This document shows positions 43,456 through 55,321 of a stretch of 64,000 nucleotides of DNA, in pieces. A model generated the notes under the pieces. That model ran no database searches. It saw only the letters and a program-made list of their open reading frames with translations, and was not told where the DNA came from. Each line of letters starts with the position of its first letter. Position 1 is the stretch's first letter. The position numbers and the translations under genes were made by a program. The stretch comes from Planctomycetota bacterium (lineage in GTDB: Bacteria > Planctomycetota > Phycisphaerae > UBA1845 > Fen-1342), in the NCBI GenBank assembly GCA_018814045.1, contig JAHJAR010000288.1:1-64000 (forward strand), in the 5' to 3' direction.

Positions 43456-45639
43456 ATGCTGTGCAGAGTGTTGTGGTTACTTATGCTGTTGGGGTCGCCG
43501 GCGGCGACGGACGAGCCGGGCCAGCCACCGATCGAAGACTTCACCCTGGTGCAGATCAGTGACATGCACATCAACCCCCACCTGGCGCGCACCGGACAGC
43601 CGGGGCCGCTGCGCGGCGCCGCAACGGTGAAGTGGATCTGCGGGGAAGTCGCGCGCGGGGCGGCGGCAACGCCCTTTGGCGCTGACTGTCCACCTCCGGC
43701 GTTTGCGCTGGCGACGGGCGACGTCACCGAGTACGGCGTTATCGACGACACGTGGGACCTCTTCGAGCGTGCCTTCGAACCGTTGCCTTGCCCGCTGTAC
43801 GTTCTGCCCGGCAACCACGATAACACTTGGGTCGCGATGTACGCGATCATGCGGCAGCGGCACGGCGGCGAGAACTACTCGTTCGACCAGTTCGGCTGCC
43901 ATTTCGCCTGCATCTGCTCGGCCTCGCCGCAGGAACCGGTGCCGACGCTCGACGCCCGCACGCGCACCTGGCTGAAGCGCGATCTGGCTGGCGTCCCGGC
44001 CGGTGCGCCCGTCTTTCTGGCTCTGCACCACCCGCCCAAAGGCAGCGAATTCGCCCCGGCCGAGTATGACACGCTTATCGATCTGCTGCGTGATTACAAC
44101 GTCGTGCTGATGCTGTACGGTCACGGGCATGACGTCGAGCACCGCAACATGGACGGGATCGACGGTGTCATGGGCGGGAGCACCTTCGGCAAGAACGCCG
44201 GCTACGGCCTCATCGGCGTGCGCGACGGTCGCTTGCTCGTGCACTACCGTTATCACAAGGCCCCGAAGGGCTTGGATGTCGCGGCCGACGGCTCGGCGTG
44301 GCAGCCGGTGCTGGATAAGCCGCTGCCGCGCGCGGCGCCCGCGCGTCTTTTCCACATCGCCGAACCCGGCGGCCGCGTCGGAACCCCCGTCTTCCGCAAG
44401 CCGTTCGGCCTGGCGCTGGCGCTGGCGCCTGGGCACGAGCCGGGTGATTTGGCCGAGACACACGCGCGCATCGACGGCACAGAGATCGAACTGCGGCGTT
44501 TATCAGCAGCGGCGCGCCCCACATTTCGCGCCGAACTCGACCAGCTAACGCCCGGATATCACCTGTTGTCCGTCCGCGTCAAGCTTGCCGATGGCGCTTC
44601 CGATCTGCGTACGCAGGTGTTCATGACCGAGGATGCGGCCGACCGCTGCCCCGCGCAGATGGTGTTCGAGGCCGCGGTGAAGGCCGGTCCAGTGATCGTG
44701 AACGACCGACTCTACGTGGCGCTGACCAGCGGCGTGGTCGCGGCGTTCGCACGGGACTCCGGTGAGAAGTTGTGGCAGTATGGCACAGGCGGGGAGATCC
44801 TGGGGACCCCGGCTTGGTCCGGCGAGTTGCTCGTCTTTGGCTCGGGCGATGGAAAGGTGTACGCGCTCGACGATTCCGGCCGGCTGCGTTGGTCGTTCAA
44901 CGCCGGCCTGCCAGTGTACGGCGTGCCGCTGATCGACGGGGATTCGGTCTACCTGGGTGACAACGGCGGCCGGATGCACGCGTTGAGCCTGACCGACGGC
45001 AAACCACGCTGGACGTATGCGCGGGCCGACTACTCCGTCGAGTGCCAGGCTCACATCTGGGGCGATTTGCTCGTCTTCGGCGCCTGGGACGGCTTCCTGT
45101 ACGCGCTGGATCGCACCACCGGTGAGCTCCGGTGGAAAACGCCCGGCCCGAAATCGAGCGAGGGCAAGGCCGCCCGGTACTATGCCCCGGCCGACTGCGG
45201 CCCGGTCGCGCTGGGTGATACGCTGTTTGTTTGCGACCGCGGCTACCTGCTCGCCACGTATGACCGCGCCGGCAAACTAGGCCGGCGGCTGGATACGGGA
45301 ACGTCCGCGATCGCCGCCGGCCCGACCGGCCGCTACCTCTACTGCCGCACACTGGACAACCGCGTCTGCAAGCTCAACGCGGCGGGTGAGAAGCTGTGGG
45401 AGACAGCGGTACCGGCCGGCCGCTTTCCGATCCCGCCGACATGTGACGAGGATTCGGTGTACGTCTGCTCAAACACGGGGCTGCTTAGCGTGCTGGCCGC
45501 TACTGATGGTCGCGTGCGCTCGACGTACCAGGTCACGCCGGGGTTTTACGTGATGGCCCCGGTCGCCGTCGCTGACGATGGTTGGTGCTACGTCGCAGGT
45601 ATGGACGGGACGGTTACGGCGCTCCGTGCGGCACAATAG
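43456..45639 (+). CDS. exported metallophosphoesterase fused to a PQQ-type beta-propeller
   Basis: ATG 43456 follows CGGAGAAG and begins a short signal (VLWLLMLLGSPAA). About residues 30-260 form a calcineurin-like phosphoesterase with all blocks: VQISDMHIN, ATGDVTEYG, PGNHDN, LALHHPPKG and YGHGHDVEH. A beta domain follows. Residues ~400-725 are PQQ/YVTN-like repeats (GEKLWQYGTG, GKVYALDDSG, TDGKPRWTY, TTGELRWKT, AAGEKLWET), an 8-blade propeller pattern. It probably hydrolyses phosphoesters outside the cytoplasm while the propeller binds a partner or surface. Such fusions occur in planctomycetes as I recall them. Confidence 0.88.
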   Translation: MLCRVLWLLMLLGSPAATDEPGQPPIEDFTLVQISDMHINPHLARTGQPGPLRGAATVKWICGEVARGAAATPFGADCPPPAFALATGDVTEYGVIDDTWDLFERAFEPLPCPLYVLPGNHDNTWVAMYAIMRQRHGGENYSFDQFGCHFACICSASPQEPVPTLDARTRTWLKRDLAGVPAGAPVFLALHHPPKGSEFAPAEYDTLIDLLRDYNVVLMLYGHGHDVEHRNMDGIDGVMGGSTFGKNAGYGLIGVRDGRLLVHYRYHKAPKGLDVAADGSAWQPVLDKPLPRAAPARLFHIAEPGGRVGTPVFRKPFGLALALAPGHEPGDLAETHARIDGTEIELRRLSAAARPTFRAELDQLTPGYHLLSVRVKLADGASDLRTQVFMTEDAADRCPAQMVFEAAVKAGPVIVNDRLYVALTSGVVAAFARDSGEKLWQYGTGGEILGTPAWSGELLVFGSGDGKVYALDDSGRLRWSFNAGLPVYGVPLIDGDSVYLGDNGGRMHALSLTDGKPRWTYARADYSVECQAHIWGDLLVFGAWDGFLYALDRTTGELRWKTPGPKSSEGKAARYYAPADCGPVALGDTLFVCDRGYLLATYDRAGKLGRRLDTGTSAIAAGPTGRYLYCRTLDNRVCKLNAAGEKLWETAVPAGRFPIPPTCDEDSVYVCSNTGLLSVLAATDGRVRSTYQVTPGFYVMAPVAVADDGWCYVAGMDGTVTALRAAQ

Positions 45640-45665
45640 CCGCGCTGGAGCGTATACGATCTTGA

Positions 45666-45740
45666 TGTAGCGTCGGGTCTCCGTGCCCGACGTCGGAGAC
45701 GAGTTGTACTACGACGGCCGAGACAGAGCTCGGCCGCTAC
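45666..45740. repeat. family F repeat, copy 2
   Basis: TGTAGCGTCGGGTCTCCGTG then CCCGACG form a hairpin, followed by ACGGCCGAGACAGAGCTCGG then CCGCTACG. Related wording occurs at 12197-12271 and a degenerate form at 40513-40545. It lies between convergent genes. Confidence 0.7.
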
Positions 45741-45772
45741 GTTTGAATGCAAGGCGCCTTGGCCGGTGTTGA

Positions 45773-46600
45773 TCAGGGCTGGGCCGCGGCTTCCCGGACG
45801 AGCAACAGCGCATTGGCGACGGGCCGCTCGCTTCCGTCGGACGGTACGTTGCGCACCGCGCCGTCCACGACCATCGTTGCCGAGCCGCCGCCGTCCAGGT
45901 TGAGGGCCTGCTCGGCGTGCAACTCGTCAATCAGGAAGCGGGCCAACTCCGCGAAAGTCATGCCCGCGCTCTCCGCCGACCGCCCATCCACAACCATCAG
46001 AAACCAACACCTGTCGTTCCAGGCCAACACCGTCCGCGGATGCCGAACCTCGTCAAACTTGTACTGCTCCCAGTTGACGGTGTTTGGCTGGCCGTTGCGC
46101 ACCAGCCAGCCCACGCCGGTGATCGCCATGTCAACATCAACGAGCGCAGCGCTCTCCGGTTCGAGACGCGCTACTATTGTGGCCGTTCCGTCGGTGCGAA
46201 TGATCGCCGTCTCGTACCTGCGATCGGGTTGCTGCAACAGCTCGCCGTCGGACGCCGTTGCACCGGTGATCTCCGGCGGCTGGTCGAAAAAGGAAGCGTT
46301 GACCGCCGCGACGACGTCGGTGGCGGACGGCTTGTCATAGAGGGCGGCGATCGCGCTGGTGGGCATGCGCTGTGCGAAATCGCGTTGGCCCTGCGCCCAG
46401 CCGACGTCCAGATCGTATCCGGCGCACGCTCGTTCGACCGTCAGCACGTACACGCGGTTTGGATCGTCCAGGTTGTAAGTCGCGAACGTGACGCCCGGAG
46501 CGACACGTTCGCTTCGCAAGTTCGATGCGCATCCAGCGACCCACGCGCACAGAACGCAGACAAGCAGCGTCTGGCACCATGTGTTGGCCGTGCGTTTCAA
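45773..46600 (-). CDS. lipoprotein of the phosphodiester glycosidase (NAGPA-like) family
   Basis: The start appears to be TTG 46600 (GGGAG seven bases upstream). A lipoprotein signal (LLVCVLCAWVAGC, lipobox VAGC) is followed by ~250 residues of the phosphodiester glycosidase domain: VAAVNASFF near the middle, GWLVRNG, RTVLAWNDRCWFLMVVDG and the diagnostic ALNLDGGGSATMVV. In this family the domain removes sugar phosphodiesters, as in the mammalian uncovering enzyme; in bacteria the substrate is mostly unknown. It is probably anchored outside the cytoplasm. Confidence 0.88.
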   Translation of the reverse strand: MKRTANTWCQTLLVCVLCAWVAGCASNLRSERVAPGVTFATYNLDDPNRVYVLTVERACAGYDLDVGWAQGQRDFAQRMPTSAIAALYDKPSATDVVAAVNASFFDQPPEITGATASDGELLQQPDRRYETAIIRTDGTATIVARLEPESAALVDVDMAITGVGWLVRNGQPNTVNWEQYKFDEVRHPRTVLAWNDRCWFLMVVDGRSAESAGMTFAELARFLIDELHAEQALNLDGGGSATMVVDGAVRNVPSDGSERPVANALLLVREAAAQP

Positions 46601-46632
46601 AGGACAACTCCCTTCGATGAGGACTCAGCCTT

Positions 46633-46755
46633 GGTGCCCCGCCCTTTCCAAGGGCGGGGGACTGATTCGATCGTCTGGTGCTGATCGGCTTTCAAGTCCG
46701 TCCCCCGCCCCGTTCATCCGCCGCTGGCGGCGGCCGAAACGGGACGGGGCACCCG
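46633..46755. repeat. ~120-bp inverted repeat overlapping the 3' end of lysA
   Basis: Outer arms GGTGCCCCGCCC and GGGACGGGGCACCC pair across the segment. Inner GGCGGGGGACT and AGTCCGTCCCCCGCC also pair. The lysA stop codon (46692) lies inside the element. It resembles other intergenic palindromes of the window in plan, not in wording. Confidence 0.7.
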
Positions 46756-48035
46756 GACTCAAGCTCCTCAGGTGCCAGCAAGTCCGCATACGTCTCGCGC
46801 CGCCGAATGAGCCGCGTCGCAGCGCCGTGCACGAGCACCTCCGCGGCACGCAGCCGCGAGTTGTACTGGCTGGCCATCGTCATGGCGTAAGCCCCCGCGC
46901 CGAAGACGGCCAGCAGATCGCCGCGGCGCAGCGTCGGCAGCGGCCGCGCCTGCGCCAGAAAATCGCTGCTCTCGCACACGGGCCCCACGACGTCGCACTC
47001 CACAAGCCCGTCAAACGGCTGCTCCGGCACGCGCGTCGGTGGCACGCATTCGCCGGCGACGACCGGCCACACAAAGTGATAGGCCCCATACAACGCCGGC
47101 CGCAACAACTCGGTCATCGCAGCATCCACGATCACGAAGCGTTTTCGTCCCGACTGTTTCACGTGCAGCACACGCGTCAGAATTATGCCGGCGTTGGCCG
47201 CTATGGACCGACCGGGCTCGAGGATGACCCGCAGTCCGCGGCCTCGCAGCAGCGGCACGATGACACCGGCGTAGTCCGCGGCGGTCGGCGCATCACCGCC
47301 GCGGTAGTGCGCTCCGTACCCGCCGCCCACGTCAATCGTGTCCACCTCGAAGCCATCCCGCCGCAGTTGTTCCAGCAATTCCACGCCGCGTTCGATGCTC
47401 GTCCGATAGGGCTCCAGCTCGTGCACGGGCGAGCCGATATGCAGATGAATGCCGCGCAGTCGCACGGGTCGGCAGTCTGCATGACGGCGGAATATGCCCG
47501 CGGCCTGCTCGAGATCCACGCCGAACTTCGTCTCCTTCTTTCCGGTCGTGGTGTACTTGTGCGTTCTGGGATCGACGTCCGGATTGACGCGCAGGGCAGC
47601 GTCCACAGGCGCCTGCCGCGCCCGCGCCATCTCGACGAAGACCTCCAGCTCGGATTCAGACTCGATGTTGAACAGCCCGATCCGCGCTTCGAAAGCCTCG
47701 CGCAGCTCCCGATCTGTTTTGCCCACGCCGGCAAACACGATCTTCGCCGGATCGGCCCCGGCGCGTAGCGCACGATAGAGCTCGCCGCCGCTGACCACGT
47801 CGAACCCGCTGCCCAGGCTGTGCAACACGCGGCAGATGTGCACATTCTGGCAACTCTTGATCGAGAAGCAGAACAGTGGATTCAATTCGGCGAACGCCGC
47901 ACGCATGCGCTGAAAATGATCGGTGAACGTCTGCTGCGAGTAGACGTAGAGCGGCGTGCCGTAGCGGGCGGCCAGCTCATCCGCCGCCGTCTCTTCGCAG
48001 CGCAGCTTGCCGTCGTGATACTCGAAGTAGTCCAT
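46692..48035 (-). CDS. lysA: diaminopimelate decarboxylase
   Basis: The 447-residue PLP enzyme makes L-lysine from meso-diaminopimelate in the last step of lysine synthesis. It is a fold-type III barrel: FSIKSCQNVHI with the Schiff-base Lys, GFDVVSGGEL, FAGVGKTDREL, GIHLHIGSPV, DVGGGYG and LEPGRSI (phosphate binding), then the second domain with GPVCESSDFLA (catalytic Cys of the partner site) and GAYAMTMASQYN. The last ~20 residues (Pro/Arg/Gly-rich) are encoded by a palindromic repeat and are unlike the family. The upstream region holds another repeat copy. Confidence 0.95.
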   Translation of the reverse strand: MDYFEYHDGKLRCEETAADELAARYGTPLYVYSQQTFTDHFQRMRAAFAELNPLFCFSIKSCQNVHICRVLHSLGSGFDVVSGGELYRALRAGADPAKIVFAGVGKTDRELREAFEARIGLFNIESESELEVFVEMARARQAPVDAALRVNPDVDPRTHKYTTTGKKETKFGVDLEQAAGIFRRHADCRPVRLRGIHLHIGSPVHELEPYRTSIERGVELLEQLRRDGFEVDTIDVGGGYGAHYRGGDAPTAADYAGVIVPLLRGRGLRVILEPGRSIAANAGIILTRVLHVKQSGRKRFVIVDAAMTELLRPALYGAYHFVWPVVAGECVPPTRVPEQPFDGLVECDVVGPVCESSDFLAQARPLPTLRRGDLLAVFGAGAYAMTMASQYNSRLRAAEVLVHGAATRLIRRRETYADLLAPEELESGCPVPFRPPPAADERGGGRT

Positions 48036-48429
48036 GCGGATCGCCGATGACTTAGGGCACCCAACAGAACCGAGCCGCGACCGTCAGATAACCCGCGCCG
48101 CGACCGGGAGGGAGCGGTCTTCGAAGCAAGCCCACCCGCTCGCGCAGGCCTGCGGCTCCGCTCTGGCCAACGTCCTGCCAGGCGCTCTTATAAGCCAGTT
48201 GCCAACCGACCGTCCAGTCGCGCCGGCGATGAAACGCGACCCGCGCCGACGGCCAACGCGGCGGCACCGCTGCCATCCCGGTCGCCGCCGACCTTGCACT
48301 TTGTACCTCGTGCCGTTACTCGCTACGATGGGAGCAACTACCGCAGCGCTCGGTCGAAGACGCTGTTGAGTCACCCTTTGCCGGCCGCGTGTGCAACACG
48401 CCCGGCACCTTGTTCCCAGGAGTGAAGCT
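48036..48429. other. intergenic region between divergent lysA and lipoprotein genes
   Basis: These 394 bp contain a family A repeat (48070-48125) and otherwise no recognised gene. No lysine riboswitch was recognised upstream of lysA. The frames seen are short and lack domain features. Confidence 0.55.
48070..48125. repeat. palindrome family A, tandem half copies
   Basis: GAGCCGCGACCGTCAG is followed at once by CGCGCCGCGACCGGGAGGGA with CGGTCTT, that is two direct left-arm copies without right arms. Confidence 0.75.
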
Positions 48430-50112
48430 ATGTTCACCCTCGCCAGCCGTACCCGCACCATCGGAATCTGCCTCGTCGTGGCCGCCGTGCTCGCCGGCTG
48501 TCCCGGTGATCCGCTGGCCCCCGGACCATCAGGCGGTGCGGGCAATTTCAACTGGTCCACCGAGCAGCCGCTCGCGGCTGTCATGATGCTGTACGGCGAC
48601 GAGAACGCCGCCGCTGCCATGAAGTTCGCCGGCGACTCGATGAGCGGCGTGCGCGGCGTGATCCCCGAGTTGTTTCCACATCTGTTCGAGCTGATAGCGC
48701 GCGACGCCGAGGTCGCCGAAGAGATGTTGAAGCTGTTCGACGGGCAGCCGCCTGTCGAGGAGGACTCCGCCCTGGTGCTGATGGCGTACGCGCTGGAACA
48801 GATGGGCTACACACCCGGTCGCGACCGGCTCGTCAGCTTCCTCCAGGGAAACATCACCGGTGACGTGCCCATGACGCTGGCGGCCGTCACCCACGCCGTG
48901 CGCGGAATGCTCGACCTGCCGCAGAAGGAGAGCGCTTGGTATCTGGCGTCGGAGATCGAGGAGACCATCGCGGCCGCCACGGGCACGCTAACCGCGCGGG
49001 GCCGGACCAAGCTGGCCGGCGAGAAGAAATCGTGCTGGCGCGAGTTTGTGCTGCTGGGCGACGACGGCCAGCCCCTGGTCTATCCCGCCGGACACGCCCT
49101 GGCGGGTCAGCCCATCACCGTCGGCGGACGCATCCAGCCCAGCGATGCCGAGGTGCCCGATAAGCAGGCCGGCGACGAGCGCTACCGCGTCGAGCATGGC
49201 GAGGGAACCTACGTCGCCTACACCGACCCGGAATCCGGCGTCACCTACGAAGGTGCTCCCAGCCGGCTCTTCAACTGCGCCGGGTTTGCGTTCCGTTACT
49301 TCAACGATGGCATGAAATGGACCGCCGACCCGGCCGAGTGGTTCGACGCCCTGAACTCGGCCGGGGCGCTGGAGAAGGTGAGCTCGAACTGGAGTGCCAG
49401 CGCCGGCAACTTCGTGTTCTATTACGGCGATGGGAACTTGCCGGCACATGTCGCCGTCGTCGACAGCAACCCGCCCACGGGCCGGATGACGGTCATCAAC
49501 GCCGACCGCTGGTCCGGGCTCTTCACCGCGCCGGTCAACGCCGCCTACTTTTTCGGCAACTGGGGCCAGAGCTTCGGCTACGGCCTGGAGAAACGCTACG
49601 ACCACTACGAAGTCTGGCGTTGGAAGAACGGCCAGCCCCCGCGTTTCACGCCTTTCATCCAGCGCGAGAAGCAGAACAGTTGCCACGGCGAGGATCAGAA
49701 CGGCGACGGCTTCCCCGAGCTGTCCTACTGCCTCTCAGCCACCGCCAAGTGCATCGACCCGGAATTTGCCGGCGGGGACGCGGGCGGCAGCGAACCCGAG
49801 CCGGGCTATCGCGTCTACCTGCTGCCGCAGATCGGCCGCGGCCAGTTGGAGGTCCGGGAGGAGGGCTCCGAGAGCCAGGACATTCCGCTCTGCCAGTTCT
49901 CCGGCGGCGGCCTCGACTGCACGGTGATGGCCGTATTGCAGCCGATCACCGAAGCGTTCCCGTCCGCCGAGGAGGCCGTGCTGAGCATCTGTGACCGCGT
50001 CACCAACCTGGCGTATCTGCCGCTGGGAATTGGGCCGGCGGGCGACCTGGACGGCACGTCGCGCTATCTGAGCGGGTACGTGTACGGCCTCCTGCAAACC
50101 TGCGGGCCGTAG
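48430..50112 (+). CDS. lipoprotein with a possible NlpC/CHAP-like cysteine domain
   Basis: ATG 48430 has AGGAG seven bases upstream and begins a lipoprotein signal (TIGICLVVAAVLAGC). The 560-residue product has a helical N-terminal half. Between residues ~265 and 385 NCAGFAFRYFN, NFVFYYGDG and HVAVVDSNP are laid out like the Cys and His motifs of NlpC/P60 or CHAP peptidases, which cut peptidoglycan peptides. The match is by pattern only. The rest (YEVWRWKNGQPP; Cys-rich YCLSATAKC) is unassigned. It is exported and probably outer-membrane anchored. Confidence 0.6.
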   Translation: MFTLASRTRTIGICLVVAAVLAGCPGDPLAPGPSGGAGNFNWSTEQPLAAVMMLYGDENAAAAMKFAGDSMSGVRGVIPELFPHLFELIARDAEVAEEMLKLFDGQPPVEEDSALVLMAYALEQMGYTPGRDRLVSFLQGNITGDVPMTLAAVTHAVRGMLDLPQKESAWYLASEIEETIAAATGTLTARGRTKLAGEKKSCWREFVLLGDDGQPLVYPAGHALAGQPITVGGRIQPSDAEVPDKQAGDERYRVEHGEGTYVAYTDPESGVTYEGAPSRLFNCAGFAFRYFNDGMKWTADPAEWFDALNSAGALEKVSSNWSASAGNFVFYYGDGNLPAHVAVVDSNPPTGRMTVINADRWSGLFTAPVNAAYFFGNWGQSFGYGLEKRYDHYEVWRWKNGQPPRFTPFIQREKQNSCHGEDQNGDGFPELSYCLSATAKCIDPEFAGGDAGGSEPEPGYRVYLLPQIGRGQLEVREEGSESQDIPLCQFSGGGLDCTVMAVLQPITEAFPSAEEAVLSICDRVTNLAYLPLGIGPAGDLDGTSRYLSGYVYGLLQTCGP

Positions 50113-50143
50113 CCACGCGCCGGCGCGGCCCGTGAACAAGAAG

Positions 50144-50245
50144 CGAGCCGCGCCCGTGAGAACCGAGCCGCGACCGTGAGGGAGCGGTTGCGTAGAGAAA
50201 CGCCCGCCTATGTCGGCAACCCTCCCTTGCCGCTCGTGCCCGGGA
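50144..50245. repeat. palindrome family A, compound copy
   Basis: GAGCCGCGCCCGTGAGAACC precedes GAGCCGCGACCGTGAGGGAG and a diverged right arm (CCTCCCTTGCCGCTCGTGCC). It separates two convergent genes. Confidence 0.8.
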
Positions 50246-50278
50246 TTCAATACGACGGTCCGTTTGCGAGACAGCACG

Positions 50279-53447
<3,169 letters not shown>

Positions 53448-53546
53448 GGGCAGGTTCTCCGTATCGGTTGAAACGCATTGAATCACCAAGCTGCCGCCGC
53501 GGCAAGACGCCCGGAACTACGCGGGCGGACTTCTCCGCGCGCCGGG

Positions 53547-54308
53547 TTACGTCGCCTGCCACGCCGCCAGCAGCGCGAAATGTCCGCACCCCGGCCCCTC
53601 GCGACGATAGGAATGGAACAGATCGTTGCGGCACATCGTGCAGATGCCGGCCACGGCGATGTTCTCCCGGTGGACGCCGGCCTGGTGCAACTGTGCGACG
53701 TTGGCCTGCCAGAGATCGAAGTAGATGCGCTGCGAGCGGGTCTGGAAGAGCCGGTCATGCTCGGGCAGCTCCGCGGCGGCGGCGCACACATCCTCCCGCA
53801 CCTCGTAGCAACACGGTCCCGCCCCCGGCCCGACACCCGCCAGCATTCGGGCCGCGACACAGCCCAGCCGCGAACACATCGTGGCGATCAGACGCTCCGT
53901 CAGCCGGGCGACCGTGCAGCGCCAGCTCGCATGAGCCAGCCCGACCACCTGTCGCTCCGGGTCCACAGCGAGAATCAGGGGGCAATCGGCGGAGAAGGTC
54001 ATCAGCGCCACGCCCGGCAGCCCGGTGATGACGGCGTCGGTCGCCTCGAGTGGACTAGCAGTACGGGGCGTGTCGACGACGGTCAGCCCGGTTCCGTGGA
54101 CCTGCCGGCAGAAGCAGAGTTGCTCCGGCACCAGGCCCAGATCACGCAGCATGCGTTCCCGGTCAGCGGTTGCGTCGGCTTGCTGCCGGTCATCGCGGGC
54201 GGAGATGTTTTCCGGTCTGGTGGAAAAGGCGTGGATCAGCCCGGGCAGGTTGAGCAGGTGCGCGAAGCGAGCGTAGCGTCGGCCATGCACGTGTTCAAAG
54301 AGCATCAT
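53547..54308 (-). CDS. pgeF: YfiH/PgeF-type polyphenol oxidase / purine nucleoside hydrolase-phosphorylase
   Basis: ATG 54308 is used, overlapping the stop of the alcohol dehydrogenase gene; the frame extends far upstream as an antisense-type shadow. The 253-residue cytoplasmic enzyme has the family's metal/active-site set: CRQVHGTGLTVV, FSADCPLILAVD, GLAHASWRCT (usual GWRG is SWRC here) and GPGAGPCCYEV. Family members act on purine nucleosides, and one has been assigned editing of peptidoglycan precursors. The HASWRC variation is worth noting. Confidence 0.88.
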   Translation of the reverse strand: MMLFEHVHGRRYARFAHLLNLPGLIHAFSTRPENISARDDRQQADATADRERMLRDLGLVPEQLCFCRQVHGTGLTVVDTPRTASPLEATDAVITGLPGVALMTFSADCPLILAVDPERQVVGLAHASWRCTVARLTERLIATMCSRLGCVAARMLAGVGPGAGPCCYEVREDVCAAAAELPEHDRLFQTRSQRIYFDLWQANVAQLHQAGVHRENIAVAGICTMCRNDLFHSYRREGPGCGHFALLAAWQAT

Positions 54309-55276
54309 GGTCTGTCGGGTTGTAAGAGAATCTTGATGTTCCCAGGCTCTGCCGCCGCCGCGAACGCTTCCGGACCGCGGCGCAGCGCGTACGTGCCCGC
54401 TATCATGTCTTCGACCTGGATTTTTCCAGCGCACAGCAGCCGCAGCGCCGGCGGGAACGGACCGCAGCGGTTGCCCACCACACGTACCTCGTTGACGACC
54501 AGCGGCGCGAGATTGCGATCGCCCGGCAGCGCATACGTGCTCTTGAGCACGATTGTGCCACGGGGGCGAACCAACTCTAATGCGAGCCGGAGGCCATCCG
54601 GTCTGCCGGTGCATTCCACTACGACGTCGAAGTCGGCCGCCGGCTTGACGTCCGCGAGCGCCTGACCTGCCACGCCCAGCCGCTCGCACATGGCGACTGC
54701 CGCCGGAGCGCGGTCGATGGCGGTCAGCCGGCACTTGCGCAGCGCCAGCACCTGCGCGACCAACAGCCCCAGACGTCCCACGCCCAGCACCGCCACGCGC
54801 ATCGTCCGGTCGATGCGCTGCTGCGTCGCCACATGCACCGCCGCCGCCAGCGGCTCCACAAACACCGCCCGCGCGTCATCGAGCGCCCGCGGCACAACAT
54901 GACAGTTGCGGGCCGGGACGCTTATGAACTGGGCGAAAGCCCCGTCGCGTCCGGAGATCCCCAGCACGGTCCGTCGCCGGCAGTGACTCGTCAATCCGCG
55001 GCGGCACATGTCACAGGTCCGGCAAACGCAGTTGATCTCAGCCACGACGCGTTTACCCTTCAGGTCGCGCGAGCCGGCCACCACTGTTCCGACGAACTCG
55101 TGCCCGGGTACGCCTGCAAAGCCCATGTAACCCCGCACGAGCTCCAGGTCGGTCGCGCAGATGCCGGCCAGATGAACGCGCACCAAGACCTCGCCGCGCC
55201 GCCGCTGGGGCTCAGGATGGTCAGCCACGAAGGCGACGTGACCTGGTTGGCGCGGATCGAACAGCAGGGCGTCCAT
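54305..55276 (-). CDS. zinc-dependent MDR alcohol dehydrogenase-like protein
   Basis: The 323-residue medium-chain dehydrogenase has catalytic zinc ligands in GICATDLELV and PGHEFVG, a structural zinc quartet (CVCRTCDMCRRGLTSHC) and a cofactor fold beginning VAVLGVGRLGLLVAQ. Its Asp (AIDRAP) points to NAD+. FVEPLAAAVHV is the third-ligand region. It oxidises an alcohol or polyol; substrate unknown. GGGAGC precedes the ATG. It is translationally linked to the pgeF-like gene. Confidence 0.9.
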   Translation of the reverse strand: MDALLFDPRQPGHVAFVADHPEPQRRRGEVLVRVHLAGICATDLELVRGYMGFAGVPGHEFVGTVVAGSRDLKGKRVVAEINCVCRTCDMCRRGLTSHCRRRTVLGISGRDGAFAQFISVPARNCHVVPRALDDARAVFVEPLAAAVHVATQQRIDRTMRVAVLGVGRLGLLVAQVLALRKCRLTAIDRAPAAVAMCERLGVAGQALADVKPAADFDVVVECTGRPDGLRLALELVRPRGTIVLKSTYALPGDRNLAPLVVNEVRVVGNRCGPFPPALRLLCAGKIQVEDMIAGTYALRRGPEAFAAAAEPGNIKILLQPDRP

Positions 55277-55321
55277 CCAAGCTCCCTTGGGTGCCCCCTG
55301 CGCCGGCGAATGTCCGCCGGG

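Noticed and set aside
54309-54734. N-terminal extension of the PgeF-like gene
   Set aside because: The extra ~140 codons overlap the alcohol dehydrogenase gene in another frame and are Arg/Gly-rich shadow; the ATG at 54308 overlaps the upstream stop as in coupled genes.
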